Positions 18,335 through 27,101 of a stretch of 64,000 bases of DNA are shown here, in pieces (the stretch's first letter is position 1; the number at the start of each line of letters is the position of its first letter). Position numbers and translations under genes: made by a program. The notes below the pieces were generated by a model that searched no databases, was not told where the DNA came from, and was given only the letters and a program-made list of their open reading frames with translations. The stretch is from Streptomyces olivaceus (GTDB lineage: Bacteria; Actinomycetota; Actinomycetes; Streptomycetales; Streptomycetaceae): the NCBI RefSeq assembly GCF_000721235.1, contig NZ_JOFH01000018.1:1-64000 (forward strand), written 5' to 3'.

Positions 18335-18414
18335 ACGCGTTGAGCACGTGTGCGCGGACTTCGCACTGTCCCTGTCCCCCCATCCGCGCGCGTGAACGCG
18401 GGGGAGGAACTCAA

Positions 18415-20760
18415 GTGACCAGTAGATCCTGGACGTTCAGAACGGCGGCGACCACCGTCGCACTCGCCGCGGCCACCGCCACGCTCTCCGCGGCCGGAGT
18501 GGCGCAGGCGGACTCGCCGTCCCGGCCGGAGGCCGTGAACCGCCACGACCCGAGCCCGGACGGCACCACGCGCTCCCACGACCTCAAGGGCCCGCTGAGC
18601 GACACGCAGGCCGCCCAGCGCGAGGAGGCGCTGAAGCAGGTCATATCCGGCGACGCCTCGGTGAAGAAGAAGGACGGCTCCAACGTCGTCCAGCTCAAGA
18701 GCAAGAAGGGCGACGCCAAGTACGTAGAACTGGGCCGGGAGAAGACCGACAAGATCTTCACCATCCTGGTCGAGTTCGGCGACAAGACCGACAGCCGCTA
18801 CGGCGGCGACGCCGGCCCGCTGCACAACGAGATAGCCGAGCCGGACCGCAAGTCCGACAACTCGACGGCCTGGAAGGAGGACTACGACCAGGAGCACTTC
18901 CAGGACCTGTACTTCGGTTCCGGCGAGGGCGTCAACTCGGTCAAGACGTACTACGAGAAGCAGTCCTCCGGCCGCTACTCCGTCGACGGCGAGGTCTCCG
19001 ACTGGGTCAAGGTCCCCTACAACGAGGCCCGCTACGGCTCCAACAAGTGCGACCCGGACAACTGCGCCTGGTACGCGGTGCAGGACGGCGTCACCGCCTG
19101 GGTCGAGGACCAGAAGGCGGCCGGCCGGACCGACGCCCAGATCAAGTCCCAGCTCGCCCAGTACGACCAGTGGGACCGCTACGACTACGACGGCGACGGC
19201 GACTTCAACGAGCCGGACGGCTACATCGACCACTTCCAGATCGTGCACGCCGGCGAGGACGAGTCCGCCGGCGGCGGCGCGCAGGGCGAGGACGCCATCT
19301 GGGCCCACCGCTGGTACGCCTTCGGCACCGACGCGGGCAACACCGGCCCCGGCGACAACAAGCTCGGCGGCACCCAGATCGGCGACACCGGCATCTGGGT
19401 CGGCGACTACACCATCCAGCCGGAGAACGGCGGACTCGGCGTCTACGCCCACGAGTACGGCCACGACCTCGGCCTGCCGGACCACTACGACACCGCGGGC
19501 GGCGACAACTCCACCGGCTTCTGGACGCTGATGTCGTCCGGTTCCTGGCTCGGCACCGGTCGCAACGAGATCGGCGACCTGCCCGGCGACATGAACGCCT
19601 GGGACAAGCTGCAGCTGGGCTGGCTGAACTACGACACCGCCAAGGCGGGCGTCGACTCCTGGCACAAGCTGGGCCTGGCCGAGTACAACACCAAGCACAA
19701 GCAGGGCCTGGTCGTCGAACTGCCGAAGAAGGCGGTCACCACCGAGATCGTCGCCCCCGCCGAGGGCGAGAGCCAGTGGTGGAGCGGCAGCGGCAACGAC
19801 CTCAAGAACACGCTGACCCGCAGCGTCGACCTCACCGGCAAGTCCTCCGCCTCCCTCACCCTGGACGGCTGGTACGACATCGAGGCCGACTACGACTTCC
19901 TCTACACCGAGGTCTCCACCGACGGCGGCGCCAACTGGACCGCCGTGGACGGCACGTTCGACGGACAGCCCATCCAGCGCGACGGCAGCGACAAGCCCGC
20001 CCTGAGCGCCACCGTCGACGCCTACGGCAAGCTGGTCTACCCGCTGGACGCCTACGCCGGCCAGAAGATCGACCTGCGCTTCCGCTACCAGACCGACGGC
20101 GGCCTCGCGATGAAGGGCTTCGCCGCCGACCGGATCGCGGTGACCGCCGACGGCGAGACGCTCTTCTCCGACAACGCGGAGACCGAGGACGCCGCGTGGA
20201 CGGCGGACGGCTTCACCCGCAAGGGCGCGTCCTTCACCAAGGACTACGCGCAGTACTACATCGCCGAGAACCGGCAGTACGCGTCGTACGACAAGACGCT
20301 GAAGACCGGCCCGTACAACTTCGGTTTCTCCGAGCGGCCGAACTGGGTCGAGCACTACGCGTACCAGAACGGCCTGTTGATCTGGAAGTGGGACACCTCC
20401 CAGGCGGACAACAACACCAGCCAGCACCCCGGCACCGGTCTGGTCCTGCCGGTCGACTCGCACCCGACCGCGCTGAAGTGGAAGGACGGCACGCTGATGC
20501 GCAACCGCTTCCAGGCCTACGACTCGCCGTTCAGCCTCTACCGCACGGACGGCATGACGCTGCACAAGGCGGACGTCGCGAAGTACGTCCCGGGCTCGAA
20601 GGGCGTCTCGGTCTTCAACGACCGCAAGAACGACTACTACGACCCGGCGAACCCGACCGGCGGCGTCAAGATCACTGACACCAACACGAAGATCAAGATC
20701 CTCAAGGAGGCCAAGAACGGCTCGACGATCGAGCTGGAAGTCGGCCCCGCGGGCAGGTAA
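18415..20760 (+). CDS. Secreted M6-family (immune inhibitor A-like) metalloprotease
   Basis: 781 residues from the GTG at 18415, which has GGGGGAGGA 6 nt upstream. The signal peptide (about 1-32) ends near AAGVAQADS. A propeptide-like charged region is followed by the M6 catalytic domain; the zinc site is HEYGHDLGLPD with His346, Glu347 and His350. The C-terminal part (from about 460) is an InhA-like beta-sandwich/MAM-like accessory region with a GGANWTAVDG stretch. M6 enzymes degrade extracellular proteins; in streptomycetes they are made with aerial development. It is monocistronic with a strong terminator downstream, and the upstream region contains operator-like repeats. Confidence 0.92.
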   Translation: MTSRSWTFRTAATTVALAAATATLSAAGVAQADSPSRPEAVNRHDPSPDGTTRSHDLKGPLSDTQAAQREEALKQVISGDASVKKKDGSNVVQLKSKKGDAKYVELGREKTDKIFTILVEFGDKTDSRYGGDAGPLHNEIAEPDRKSDNSTAWKEDYDQEHFQDLYFGSGEGVNSVKTYYEKQSSGRYSVDGEVSDWVKVPYNEARYGSNKCDPDNCAWYAVQDGVTAWVEDQKAAGRTDAQIKSQLAQYDQWDRYDYDGDGDFNEPDGYIDHFQIVHAGEDESAGGGAQGEDAIWAHRWYAFGTDAGNTGPGDNKLGGTQIGDTGIWVGDYTIQPENGGLGVYAHEYGHDLGLPDHYDTAGGDNSTGFWTLMSSGSWLGTGRNEIGDLPGDMNAWDKLQLGWLNYDTAKAGVDSWHKLGLAEYNTKHKQGLVVELPKKAVTTEIVAPAEGESQWWSGSGNDLKNTLTRSVDLTGKSSASLTLDGWYDIEADYDFLYTEVSTDGGANWTAVDGTFDGQPIQRDGSDKPALSATVDAYGKLVYPLDAYAGQKIDLRFRYQTDGGLAMKGFAADRIAVTADGETLFSDNAETEDAAWTADGFTRKGASFTKDYAQYYIAENRQYASYDKTLKTGPYNFGFSERPNWVEHYAYQNGLLIWKWDTSQADNNTSQHPGTGLVLPVDSHPTALKWKDGTLMRNRFQAYDSPFSLYRTDGMTLHKADVAKYVPGSKGVSVFNDRKNDYYDPANPTGGVKITDTNTKIKILKEAKNGSTIELEVGPAGR

Positions 20761-20785
20761 ATAGCATTTCCCCAGTTCAGAGCAT

Positions 20786-20821
20786 GATCGGCGGTGACCC
20801 CCTGGCGGGTCACCGCCGATC
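20786..20821 (+). terminator. Terminator of the M6 protease gene
   Basis: GATCGGCGGTGACC (20786-20799) and GGTCACCGCCGATC (20808-20821) make a perfect 14-bp stem with an 8-nt loop, 25 bp after the stop codon. A few T residues follow. Confidence 0.85.
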
Positions 20822-20905
20822 CGTGTTTAGGTGCGTCCTGTGGTTCTCTTATTGACACCGGGCCCGACACCCGGACCGACCCAGGCTGACTCGGGGGTAT
20901 GACGC

Positions 20906-21256
20906 ATGGCCGCAGGAGGCTTCTGCAAGCTGCCGAACGGCACGGTGGTGGTGGCACTGAACCTGCCCAGCCCCATCGGCCCGGACACCGGAGGCGTGCG
21001 CTTCCTCGTCCACGCCCGCAACCGGTCGCGCGCCCTGACCAGGCTGCGCAACCTGGGGTTGCGCCCGGTCTACCTGCGGGGCAACGCGGCCCCGCCGACC
21101 CCGGACGAGATCACCGCGGTCCTGCACCATCCGGACGGCCTGATATGGCGCACGGCGCCGGTCTCCGGAGCGGTGGCCGGCCCGGAGCGGGTCCAGGAGC
21201 TGTGGCATCCGATCCGGGCGCTGCTCAGACGCCCGGCCCCCAGACCCAGCGGGTGA
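20906..21256 (+). CDS. Conserved hypothetical protein
   Basis: 116 residues, small and basic. It begins MAAGGFCKLPNGTVVVALNL and includes VRFLVHARNRSRALTRLRNL. There is no signal peptide, membrane helix or catalytic motif that I recognise. Codon use matches its neighbours, and the third-position GC bias supports coding. It lies between the M6 terminator and the convergent pncA gene, 17 bp from the pncA stop, and is a single-gene unit. The function is unknown. Confidence 0.6.
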   Translation: MAAGGFCKLPNGTVVVALNLPSPIGPDTGGVRFLVHARNRSRALTRLRNLGLRPVYLRGNAAPPTPDEITAVLHHPDGLIWRTAPVSGAVAGPERVQELWHPIRALLRRPAPRPSG

Positions 21257-21272
21257 GGGCGCCAGGAGCCCG

Positions 21273-21860
21273 CTACTGCACGACCGGCTTCCCGGACAGC
21301 TCCACCCCCGCCTCCCGCAGCTGCTCCAGGGCCCGCTCGGTGGTCTCGGGGGCGACCCCGGCGGTCAGGTCCAGCAGCACCTGGGTGCGGAAGCCCTCGC
21401 GGGCGGCGTCCAGGGCGGTGGCCCGCACGCAGTGGTCCGTGGCGATGCCGACGACGTCGACCTCGTCGATCTCCCGGGACCGCAGCCACTCGGCGAGCGG
21501 TGTGCCGTTCTCGTCGGCGCCCTCGAAGCCGCTGTAGGCCGCCGAGTACGCCCCCTTGTCGAAGACGGCGTCTATGGCGCCGGAAGCGACGGCGGGGGCG
21601 AAGTTCGGGTGGAAGCCGACGCCCTCGGTACCGGCGACGCAGTGCGCCGGCCAGGAGTGGACGTAGTCCGGGTTGTCGGCGAAGTGGCCGCCCGGCGCCA
21701 CGTGGTGGTCGCGGGTGGCCACGACGTGGCGGTAGCCGGCGGGCGCCTGCCCGATCAGCTCGGTGATGGCGGCGGCCACGTCGGCGCCGCCGGACACCGC
21801 GAGGCTGCCTCCCTCGCAGAAGTCGTTCTGCACGTCTACGACGATCAGGGCGCGGCGCAT
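21273..21860 (-). CDS. pncA: Nicotinamidase
   Basis: 195 residues from the ATG at 21860. An isochorismatase-fold amidase that hydrolyses nicotinamide to nicotinate and ammonia in NAD salvage. The catalytic triad is visible: Asp9 (VVDVQNDF), Lys102 (FDKGAYSAAYSGFEG) and Cys144 (ATDHCVRAT); the metal site uses Asp51/His53 and the nearby His59 (RDHHVAPGGHF). It lies 94 bp downstream of pncB on the same strand, so the two consecutive salvage steps are encoded together. Confidence 0.95.
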   Translation of the reverse strand: MRRALIVVDVQNDFCEGGSLAVSGGADVAAAITELIGQAPAGYRHVVATRDHHVAPGGHFADNPDYVHSWPAHCVAGTEGVGFHPNFAPAVASGAIDAVFDKGAYSAAYSGFEGADENGTPLAEWLRSREIDEVDVVGIATDHCVRATALDAAREGFRTQVLLDLTAGVAPETTERALEQLREAGVELSGKPVVQ

Positions 21861-21954
21861 GGTCGGTGTCCTTCGGCTGGGGCGGCTGTGGGGCGGGAGC
21901 GGGCAGTGGCTGGACGGACGGGGCTGAATCGGGCCTTGCGGGGCCGCACCTGCT

Positions 21955-23310
21955 TTAGCTACCCGACCCCTCGTGCCAGTACTCCGTCGGAATGACGGGT
22001 TCCCCTCGGGAGAGCTGGGTGGCGGAGAGCGGGAGGTTGGCGCGGGCGGCCGTGTGCCGGTCGCGGGCGGCGTCCAGCGGCTCGCGGGCGACCACCTCGC
22101 CGCCCTTGACCAGCTGGACCAGGAGCTGCCGGTCGGCGAGGGAGGCGGGCACCGGTCCGGTGCCGAGCACCTCCGCCTCGGCGTGCCCCTCGGAGTCCAG
22201 GCGACGGGCGGCCCACTTGCGCCCGCCGACGGACGTCTTGCCGCCGCTGGACTTCTTGGCCACCGGCACCAGCGGCGCGGCGTCGTCGCCGGCCGCACCC
22301 GACTCCGCGCGGGCTACCAGCTTGTAGACCATCGAGGCCGTCGGATGCCCGGACCCGGTCACCAGCTGCGTGCCGACGCCGTACGCGTCCACGGGCGCCG
22401 CCGCCAGCGAGGCGATGGCGTACTCGTCCAGGTCCGACGTCACGACGATCCGCGTGCCGTTGGCGCCCAGCTCGTCGAGCTGCTGGCGCACCCGGTGGGC
22501 GACCAGCAGCAGGTCGCCGGAGTCGATGCGCACGGCGCCGAGACCGGGCCCGGCGACCTCCACTGCCGTGCGGACGGCCTCGGCGACGTCGTAGGTGTCC
22601 ACCAGCAGCGTGGTGTCCGCGCCGAGGGAGTCGACCTGGGCCCGGAATGCCTCGCGCTCGTTGTCGTGCAGCAGGGTGAAGGCGTGGGCGGAGGTGCCGA
22701 CGGTGGGGATGTTGTAGCGGAAGCCGGCGGCCAGGTCGGAGGTGGTGGCGAAGCCGCCGACGTAGGCGGAGCGGGCGGCGGCGACGGCGGCCAGCTCGTG
22801 GGTGCGGCGGGCCCCCATCTCGATCAGCGGGCGGTCCCCGGCGGCCGAGGACATCCGGGAGGCCGCGGCGGCGATCGCCGAGTCGTGGTTGAGGATGGAG
22901 AGGATCACCGTCTCGAGGAGCACGCACTCCCCGAAGGTCCCCTCGACCCGCAGGACCGGCGAGCCCGGGAAGTACACCTCCCCCTCGGGGTAGCCCCAGA
23001 TGTCGCCGCTGAAACGGTACTGCGCCAGCCAGTCCAGGGTCTCGGCGTCCACGATGTGCCGCTCGCGCAGGAAGCGCAGGACGTCGGGGTCGAAGCGGAA
23101 GTTCTCCACCGCGTCCAGGACCCGCCCGGTGCCCGCCAGGACGCCGTAGCGGCGCCCGTCGGGCAGCCGGCGCGTGAAGACCTCGAAGACGCTGCGCCGC
23201 CCGGCCGTGCCCGCCCTGAGCGCCGCCTGGAGCATGGTCAGCTCGTACTGATCCGTGAAGAGCGCCGTGGAGGGAACGTCGACCGGCAGCCCTAGGTCCG
23301 CTGTGTGCAT
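21955..23310 (-). CDS. pncB: Nicotinate phosphoribosyltransferase
   Basis: 451 residues from the ATG at 23310 (an open frame extends farther upstream but overlaps clpS and is not needed). The enzyme joins nicotinate to PRPP to give nicotinate mononucleotide. The N-terminal segment [19 protein letters not shown] is the family signature, [20 protein letters not shown] follows, and the PRPP region appears as VRIDSGDLL and [11 protein letters not shown]. It is divergent from clpS; pncA follows. No dedicated regulator is seen. Confidence 0.95.
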   Translation of the reverse strand: MHTADLGLPVDVPSTALFTDQYELTMLQAALRAGTAGRRSVFEVFTRRLPDGRRYGVLAGTGRVLDAVENFRFDPDVLRFLRERHIVDAETLDWLAQYRFSGDIWGYPEGEVYFPGSPVLRVEGTFGECVLLETVILSILNHDSAIAAAASRMSSAAGDRPLIEMGARRTHELAAVAAARSAYVGGFATTSDLAAGFRYNIPTVGTSAHAFTLLHDNEREAFRAQVDSLGADTTLLVDTYDVAEAVRTAVEVAGPGLGAVRIDSGDLLLVAHRVRQQLDELGANGTRIVVTSDLDEYAIASLAAAPVDAYGVGTQLVTGSGHPTASMVYKLVARAESGAAGDDAAPLVPVAKKSSGGKTSVGGRKWAARRLDSEGHAEAEVLGTGPVPASLADRQLLVQLVKGGEVVAREPLDAARDRHTAARANLPLSATQLSRGEPVIPTEYWHEGSGS

Positions 23311-23407
23311 GGCTGGATCGTACCCCCATTTCGTCACTCTGACGATTTGTAGGTGCGTGGCATGGCCCACAGGCCCGTTTGTGCGGGTGCCCCTCTGTGG
23401 TGGCAGC

Positions 23408-23725
23408 ATGGGCCATGTGACGGCAGCCGCACCCATGGAGATCGAGAAGACCGAGCCGGCGGAGGAGGTCTTCTCCGTACCCGAGCCCGACGTGCCCTGG
23501 GTGACGATCGTGCACAACGACCCGGTCAACCTCATGAGCTACGTGACATACGTCTTCCAGTCGTACTTCGGCTACTCCAAGGACAAGGCCACCAAGCTGA
23601 TGATGGACGTCCACCACAAGGGCCGGGCCGTCGTCTCCAGCGGCTCGCGCGAGGAGATGGAGCGGGACGTCCAGGCCATGCACGGCTACGGCCTGTGGGC
23701 CACCCTCCAGCACGACCGGAAATGA
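23408..23725 (+). CDS. clpS: ATP-dependent Clp protease adaptor ClpS
   Basis: 105 residues from the ATG at 23408; a GTG three codons later is the main alternative, and no clear Shine-Dalgarno decides. The conserved core [20 protein letters not shown] and the helix with [10 protein letters not shown] are diagnostic. ClpS delivers N-degron substrates (Leu, Phe, Trp, Tyr N-termini) to ClpAP or ClpCP. The unusual feature is the 25-residue acidic N-terminal extension before the core. The gene is followed 85 bp downstream by a DUF2017 gene, an arrangement widely conserved in actinobacteria. Confidence 0.95.
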   Translation: MGHVTAAAPMEIEKTEPAEEVFSVPEPDVPWVTIVHNDPVNLMSYVTYVFQSYFGYSKDKATKLMMDVHHKGRAVVSSGSREEMERDVQAMHGYGLWATLQHDRK

Positions 23726-23776
23726 CCCGCGCCCGCCCGTGCCCGCCCGCCCGCACCCGCCCACGCCCGTCCGCGG

Positions 23777-23796
23777 GACGGAAGTAGACGGAAGTA
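23777..23796 (+). repeat. Tandem 10-bp repeat before the DUF2017 gene
   Basis: GACGGAAGTA occurs twice in direct tandem (23777-23786 and 23787-23796), 15 bp before the start codon. The upstream 40 bases are also a GCCC-rich low-complexity run. Confidence 0.6.
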
Positions 23797-23810
23797 GCTG
23801 AATCGCCCCC

Positions 23811-24419
23811 ATGTCAGGACAGTTCGAACCGCTCCCCGGCGGCGGCGCGGCCGTCGCTCTCGACGACGTCGAGATCTCGATCATCCGCTCGCTGGCCGTG
23901 CAGCTCCTGGAGCTGATCGGCCCGGGCCCCGCCGAGGACGCCTCCGACGACCCGCTCGCCGAGCTGTTCGCCGAGGGCCCGAGCGAGCCGCCCTCCGACC
24001 CGGTGCTGCGCCGCCTGTTCCCGGACGCCTACGGCGATCCGCAGGGCACCCCGCAGGCCCGGGAGGCCGAGGAGCAGCGGGAGTACTCCGCGGAGTTCCG
24101 CCGCTACACCGAGAACGACCTGCGGGCCGGCAAGCGCGAGGGCGCCCTCGCCGTGATCCGCGCGCTGGACGGCGTCGCGTCCGCCTCCGCCGGCGGGGGC
24201 GGGGCGGTGCTGAAGCTGTCGGCGGACGAATCCCGGCAGTGGCTGGGCACCCTGAACGACCTGCGCCTCGCCATCGGCTCCCGCCTCGACATCGCCGACG
24301 AGGACGACACCGACCTGCTCTACCGGCTCCCGGACGACGACCCGCGCAAGCCGATGGTGATGGCGTACCTGTGGCTGGGCGGCCTCCAGGAGTCGCTCGT
24401 GGCGACCCTGCTGCCCTGA
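23811..24419 (+). CDS. DUF2017-family protein
   Basis: 202 residues. The N-terminus MSGQFEPLPGGGAAVALDDV and the helix EISIIRSLAVQLLELIG match DUF2017, an actinobacterial family of unknown function that is almost always encoded directly after clpS. The body is helical with an acidic stretch (about 38-60) and ends in a hydrophobic segment DPRKPMVMAYLWLGGLQESL. It has no signal peptide or membrane helix and so is likely cytoplasmic. Its linkage to clpS suggests a role in regulated proteolysis; that is inference from gene order alone. Confidence 0.88.
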   Translation: MSGQFEPLPGGGAAVALDDVEISIIRSLAVQLLELIGPGPAEDASDDPLAELFAEGPSEPPSDPVLRRLFPDAYGDPQGTPQAREAEEQREYSAEFRRYTENDLRAGKREGALAVIRALDGVASASAGGGGAVLKLSADESRQWLGTLNDLRLAIGSRLDIADEDDTDLLYRLPDDDPRKPMVMAYLWLGGLQESLVATLLP

Positions 24420-24583
24420 GCGCGCCGCTCCGGCCGTCTCCGGGTGCGCCCCTCCACCGCCCCACCCGGTCACCCTCCGTGTCCGCTCAGCGGAGCCTCA
24501 AATCCGGATAACGATCCCGTCAAACCCGTGCCCTTTTTTGCACCCCGGGGGCGCCGTTTGTCCCCTTCTCCCTGTGGGGCACG

Positions 24584-24602
24584 TCACAGTCGGCCCCTGT
24601 GA
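24584..24602. promoter_or_regulatory. Inverted-repeat operator candidate upstream of the permease gene
   Basis: TCACAG and CTGTGA, separated by 7 bp, form a short perfect dyad about 205 bp upstream of the amino-acid permease start. It is in the 388-bp gene-free interval 24420-24807, which also contains a T6 run near 24533 and no ORF I would accept. Confidence 0.3.
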
Positions 24603-24807
24603 TCGTCGTCGCCGGCGTGGTAAATCTTCACGACCGCCCGGCGAACACCACCCGAATGTTCGGCCGGGTGCGCCACCGAGCCGGCGGACCGCCGGCCAGG
24701 CAACGAGCGGGATGTGAGGCCCGCTCAGCTCCATCATCCGGGGGGATCGAGACCCGATCCGCGGCCGAGAGAAGGTCCGGATCGGCATGGAGAAAGGCGC
24801 ACCACAC

Positions 24808-26235
24808 ATGACCTCTGCGCAGGTCGACACGGACAAAGCCCCCGAAGAGGGCTACGAGCGCGGTCTCAACAGCCGCCAGGTCCAGATGATCGCGATCGGC
24901 GGCGCCATCGGCGTCGGCCTCTTCCTCGGCGCCGGGGCCAACATCGCCAAGGCCGGTCCCAGCATCATCCTCATGTACGCCCTCGCGGGCGTGATCATCT
25001 TCTTCATCATGCGGGCCCTCGGCGAGCTGCTCCTCTACCGTCCCGTCTCCGGCTCGTTCGCCGAGTACTCGCGCGAGTTCCTCGGCCCCTTCTTCGGCTA
25101 CTTCACCGGCTGGACGTACTGGCTGATGTGGGTGGTCACCGGCATGGCGGAGCTGACCGCCGCCGCCATCTACATCCACTACTGGTTCCCGGACATCCCG
25201 CAGTGGGTGTCGGCCCTGGTCTTCCTCGTCCTGCTGTTCGTGGCCAACCTGATCTCGGTGAAGCTCTTCGGCGAGATCGAGTTCTGGTTCTCGATGGTCA
25301 AGGTCACCGCCATCATCGGCATGATCGTGATCGGCATCGGCGTGCTCACCCTCGGCTTCAGCCAGGCCGGCGACACCGCCGCCGTCTCCAACCTGTGGGA
25401 GTTCGACGGCTTCTTCCCCAAGGGCATCGGCTCGTCCCTGATGACCCTCCAGGGCGTCATGTTCGCCTACCTCGCCGTCGAGCTGGTCGGCGTCACCGCA
25501 GGCGAGTCCGAGAACCCGGAGAAGACCCTCCCCAAGGCGATCAACACGCTGCCCTGGCGCATCGCCCTCTTCTACGTCGGCGCGCTCACCGTGATCCTCG
25601 CCGTGGTCAAGTGGACCGAGTTCGGCGAGGGCGTCAGCCCCTTCGTGGAGGCCTTCGCGGTCATCGGCATCCCGGCGGGCGCCGGCATCGTCAACTTCGT
25701 GGTGCTCACCGCCGCCCTGTCGTCCTGCAACTCCGGCATGTACTCCACGGGCCGCATGCTGCGCACCCTCGCGGACAACGGCGAGGCCCCGAGGATCTTC
25801 AACCGCCTCTCCTCGACCCGGACCCCCGCCTTCGGCATCGCCGTCTCCGCCGTCTTCATGGGCATCGGCGTGGTACTGAACTACGTCGTCCCGGAGAAGG
25901 CCTTCGGCTACGTCACCTCGCTGGCCACCGCGGCCGGCATCTGGACGTGGCTGATGATCCTCATCAGCCACGTGCGCTACCGGCGCAAGGTCGTCGCGGG
26001 CCGCCTGCCCGCCTCGTCCTTCCCGGCGCCCGGCGGATCGGTGTGCTCCTACATCGCCATCGCCTTCCTGCTCTTCGTCACCTGCCTCGTCGCCTACGAC
26101 TCCGAGGCCCGCGTCTGCCTGTACGTGATGGCGGGCTGGGCCGTCGCCCTCGGCATCGGCTGGGCGGTGCTCAAGAGCCGCAACCCGGCGGTCACCGAGC
26201 GGCGCGGCGACGCGGAGTTCGAGCAGATCGGCTGA
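24808..26235 (+). CDS. Amino-acid permease of the APC family
   Basis: 475 residues from the ATG at 24808 (AAAGG 10 nt upstream); an in-frame ATG at 24787 would add seven residues. The protein has about 12 membrane helices. RGLNSRQVQMIAIGGAIGVGLFLGAG is the conserved helix-1 region of the AroP/CycA/AnsP branch, and helix 3 and helix 8 motifs GELLLYRPVSGSFAEY and ESENPEKTLPKAINTLPWRI are typical. It imports an amino acid by proton symport; which one cannot be read from sequence. It is monocistronic with its own downstream hairpin. Confidence 0.9.
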   Translation: MTSAQVDTDKAPEEGYERGLNSRQVQMIAIGGAIGVGLFLGAGANIAKAGPSIILMYALAGVIIFFIMRALGELLLYRPVSGSFAEYSREFLGPFFGYFTGWTYWLMWVVTGMAELTAAAIYIHYWFPDIPQWVSALVFLVLLFVANLISVKLFGEIEFWFSMVKVTAIIGMIVIGIGVLTLGFSQAGDTAAVSNLWEFDGFFPKGIGSSLMTLQGVMFAYLAVELVGVTAGESENPEKTLPKAINTLPWRIALFYVGALTVILAVVKWTEFGEGVSPFVEAFAVIGIPAGAGIVNFVVLTAALSSCNSGMYSTGRMLRTLADNGEAPRIFNRLSSTRTPAFGIAVSAVFMGIGVVLNYVVPEKAFGYVTSLATAAGIWTWLMILISHVRYRRKVVAGRLPASSFPAPGGSVCSYIAIAFLLFVTCLVAYDSEARVCLYVMAGWAVALGIGWAVLKSRNPAVTERRGDAEFEQIG

Positions 26236-26350
26236 CAGACCGACTGACAGGATCGCCTGACCAGCGCGTTCATCGCGCGCCCAGGACGTCCGGTCGCCGG
26301 GGGCGTTCGTGGCGTCCCCGGCGGCCGCCGCTCAGGACGTCCGGCATACG

Positions 26351-26385
26351 GGCCGGTCCGTACCATCCCTCGGTACGGGCCGGCC
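26351..26385 (+). terminator. Terminator of the amino-acid permease gene
   Basis: GGCCGGTCCGTACC (26351-26364) pairs over 14 positions with GGTACGGGCCGGCC (26372-26385), one G-U wobble, 7-nt loop. It lies between the permease stop and the promoter-like sequence of the JAMM gene. Confidence 0.75.
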
Positions 26386-26393
26386 CGTCTGCT

Positions 26394-26399
26394 TATCCT
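26394..26399 (+). promoter_or_regulatory. -10 element of a probable leaderless promoter for mec
   Basis: TATCCT ends six bases before the ATG of the JAMM protease gene. No ribosome binding site is present, consistent with a leaderless transcript. The -35 region is unconvincing. Confidence 0.45.
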
Positions 26400-26405
26400 G
26401 GCCGC

Positions 26406-26828
26406 ATGCTGACCATCACCCAGGCCCTGTACGACCAGATCGTCGCCCACGCGCGCGAGGACCACCCCGACGAGGCGTGCGGCGTGGTGGCCGGTCCCGT
26501 GGGCGAGGGGCGCCCCGAGCGGTTCATCCCGATGCTGAACGCCGCCCGCTCGCCCACGTTCTACGAGTTCGACTCGCAGGACCTGCTCAAGCTCTACCGC
26601 GAGATGGACGACCGCGACGAGGAGCCGGCGGTCGTCTACCACTCGCACACCGCGACCGAGGCCTACCCCTCCCGCACCGACATCACCTACGCCAACGAGC
26701 CCGGCGCCCACTACGTCCTGGTCTCCACCGCGGACGCCGACGGCGCCGGCGACTTCCAGTTCCGCTCGTACCGGATCGTGGAGGGAGAGGTCACGGAGGA
26801 GGAGGTCAAGGTCGTCGAGGCGTACTGA
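26406..26828 (+). CDS. mec: JAMM/MPN zinc metalloprotease, CysO-processing (Mec)
   Basis: 140 residues. The zinc site is the JAMM motif: His79 and His81 in YHSHTATEAYPSRTD, then Ser89 and Asp92 (H-x-H-x7-S-x2-D), with catalytic Glu23 in DEACG. In Mycobacterium the homologue Mec+ cleaves the CysO-cysteine adduct to release cysteine; in related systems such proteases trim extra residues from the sulfur-carrier tail. It is followed by a cysteine-type leader peptide, cysO and cysM. Because CysO here ends in GGAA, this protease probably has both jobs. Confidence 0.92.
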   Translation: MLTITQALYDQIVAHAREDHPDEACGVVAGPVGEGRPERFIPMLNAARSPTFYEFDSQDLLKLYREMDDRDEEPAVVYHSHTATEAYPSRTDITYANEPGAHYVLVSTADADGAGDFQFRSYRIVEGEVTEEEVKVVEAY

Positions 26829-26895
26829 TCTCGAACAGCGGACGAAATGGGTCCATCAGGTGAGATCACACTCCGGGAGCCGGACCGGGAATCGA

Positions 26896-26901
26896 TACGA
26901 T
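26896..26901 (+). promoter_or_regulatory. -10 element of a probable leaderless promoter for the cysteine leader
   Basis: TACGAT ends six bases before the ATG of the leader peptide. That spacing puts the transcript start at or next to the start codon, as found for cysteine-responsive leaders in mycobacteria. Confidence 0.55.
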
Positions 26902-26907
26902 GAACCC

Positions 26908-27003
26908 ATGGTTCTTCACGACGTGAGCGAGAAAGCGCCGGGCACGCTGCTCGTGGCGCGGCTGCACGTCGACCTGTGCAGGCTGAAAAGCGCCATCTGT
27001 TGA
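26908..27003 (+). CDS. Cysteine-type regulatory leader peptide
   Basis: A 31-codon ORF ending LLVARLHVDLCRLKSAIC followed by TGA. The HVDLxRxxSxxC pattern is that of the actinobacterial leader peptides found ahead of sulfur-assimilation genes. Cys codons occur at positions 24 (TGC) and 31, the last sense codon (TGT). In mycobacteria short leaderless ORFs rich in cysteine codons act as attenuators; the Cys-terminal position here would stall ribosomes right before the downstream hairpins when Cys-tRNA is scarce. The cysO start is 98 bp downstream. Confidence 0.8.
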   Translation: MVLHDVSEKAPGTLLVARLHVDLCRLKSAIC

Positions 27004-27007
27004 TCAT

Positions 27008-27058
27008 CCGCCGCCGCCGTCGGCCGTGAGCCGCGGCGGGCCGCCGTGTGCCGCCGCG
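27008..27058 (+). promoter_or_regulatory. Mutually exclusive hairpins after the cysteine leader (attenuator candidate)
   Basis: Three segments can pair in two ways. CGCGGCGG (27032-27039) is perfectly complementary to CCGCCGCG (27051-27058), and part of it (CGGCGG) can instead pair with the CCGCCG repeats at 27008-27019. The upstream segment starts 5 nt after the leader stop, within reach of a ribosome stalled at the final Cys codon. The geometry fits attenuation; direction of the switch is not determinable by eye. Confidence 0.55.
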
Positions 27059-27101
27059 CGCCACAGAACCCACTCCGAACTCCCGACAGGAGCCCTCAGC
27101 C

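Noticed and set aside
18331..20565. A 744-codon open frame on the minus strand, opposite the M6 protease
   Set aside because: It is the shadow of the protease gene in a high-GC genome. The translation is Val/Leu/Gly/Asp-biased with no domain, while the plus strand has a signal peptide and zinc site.
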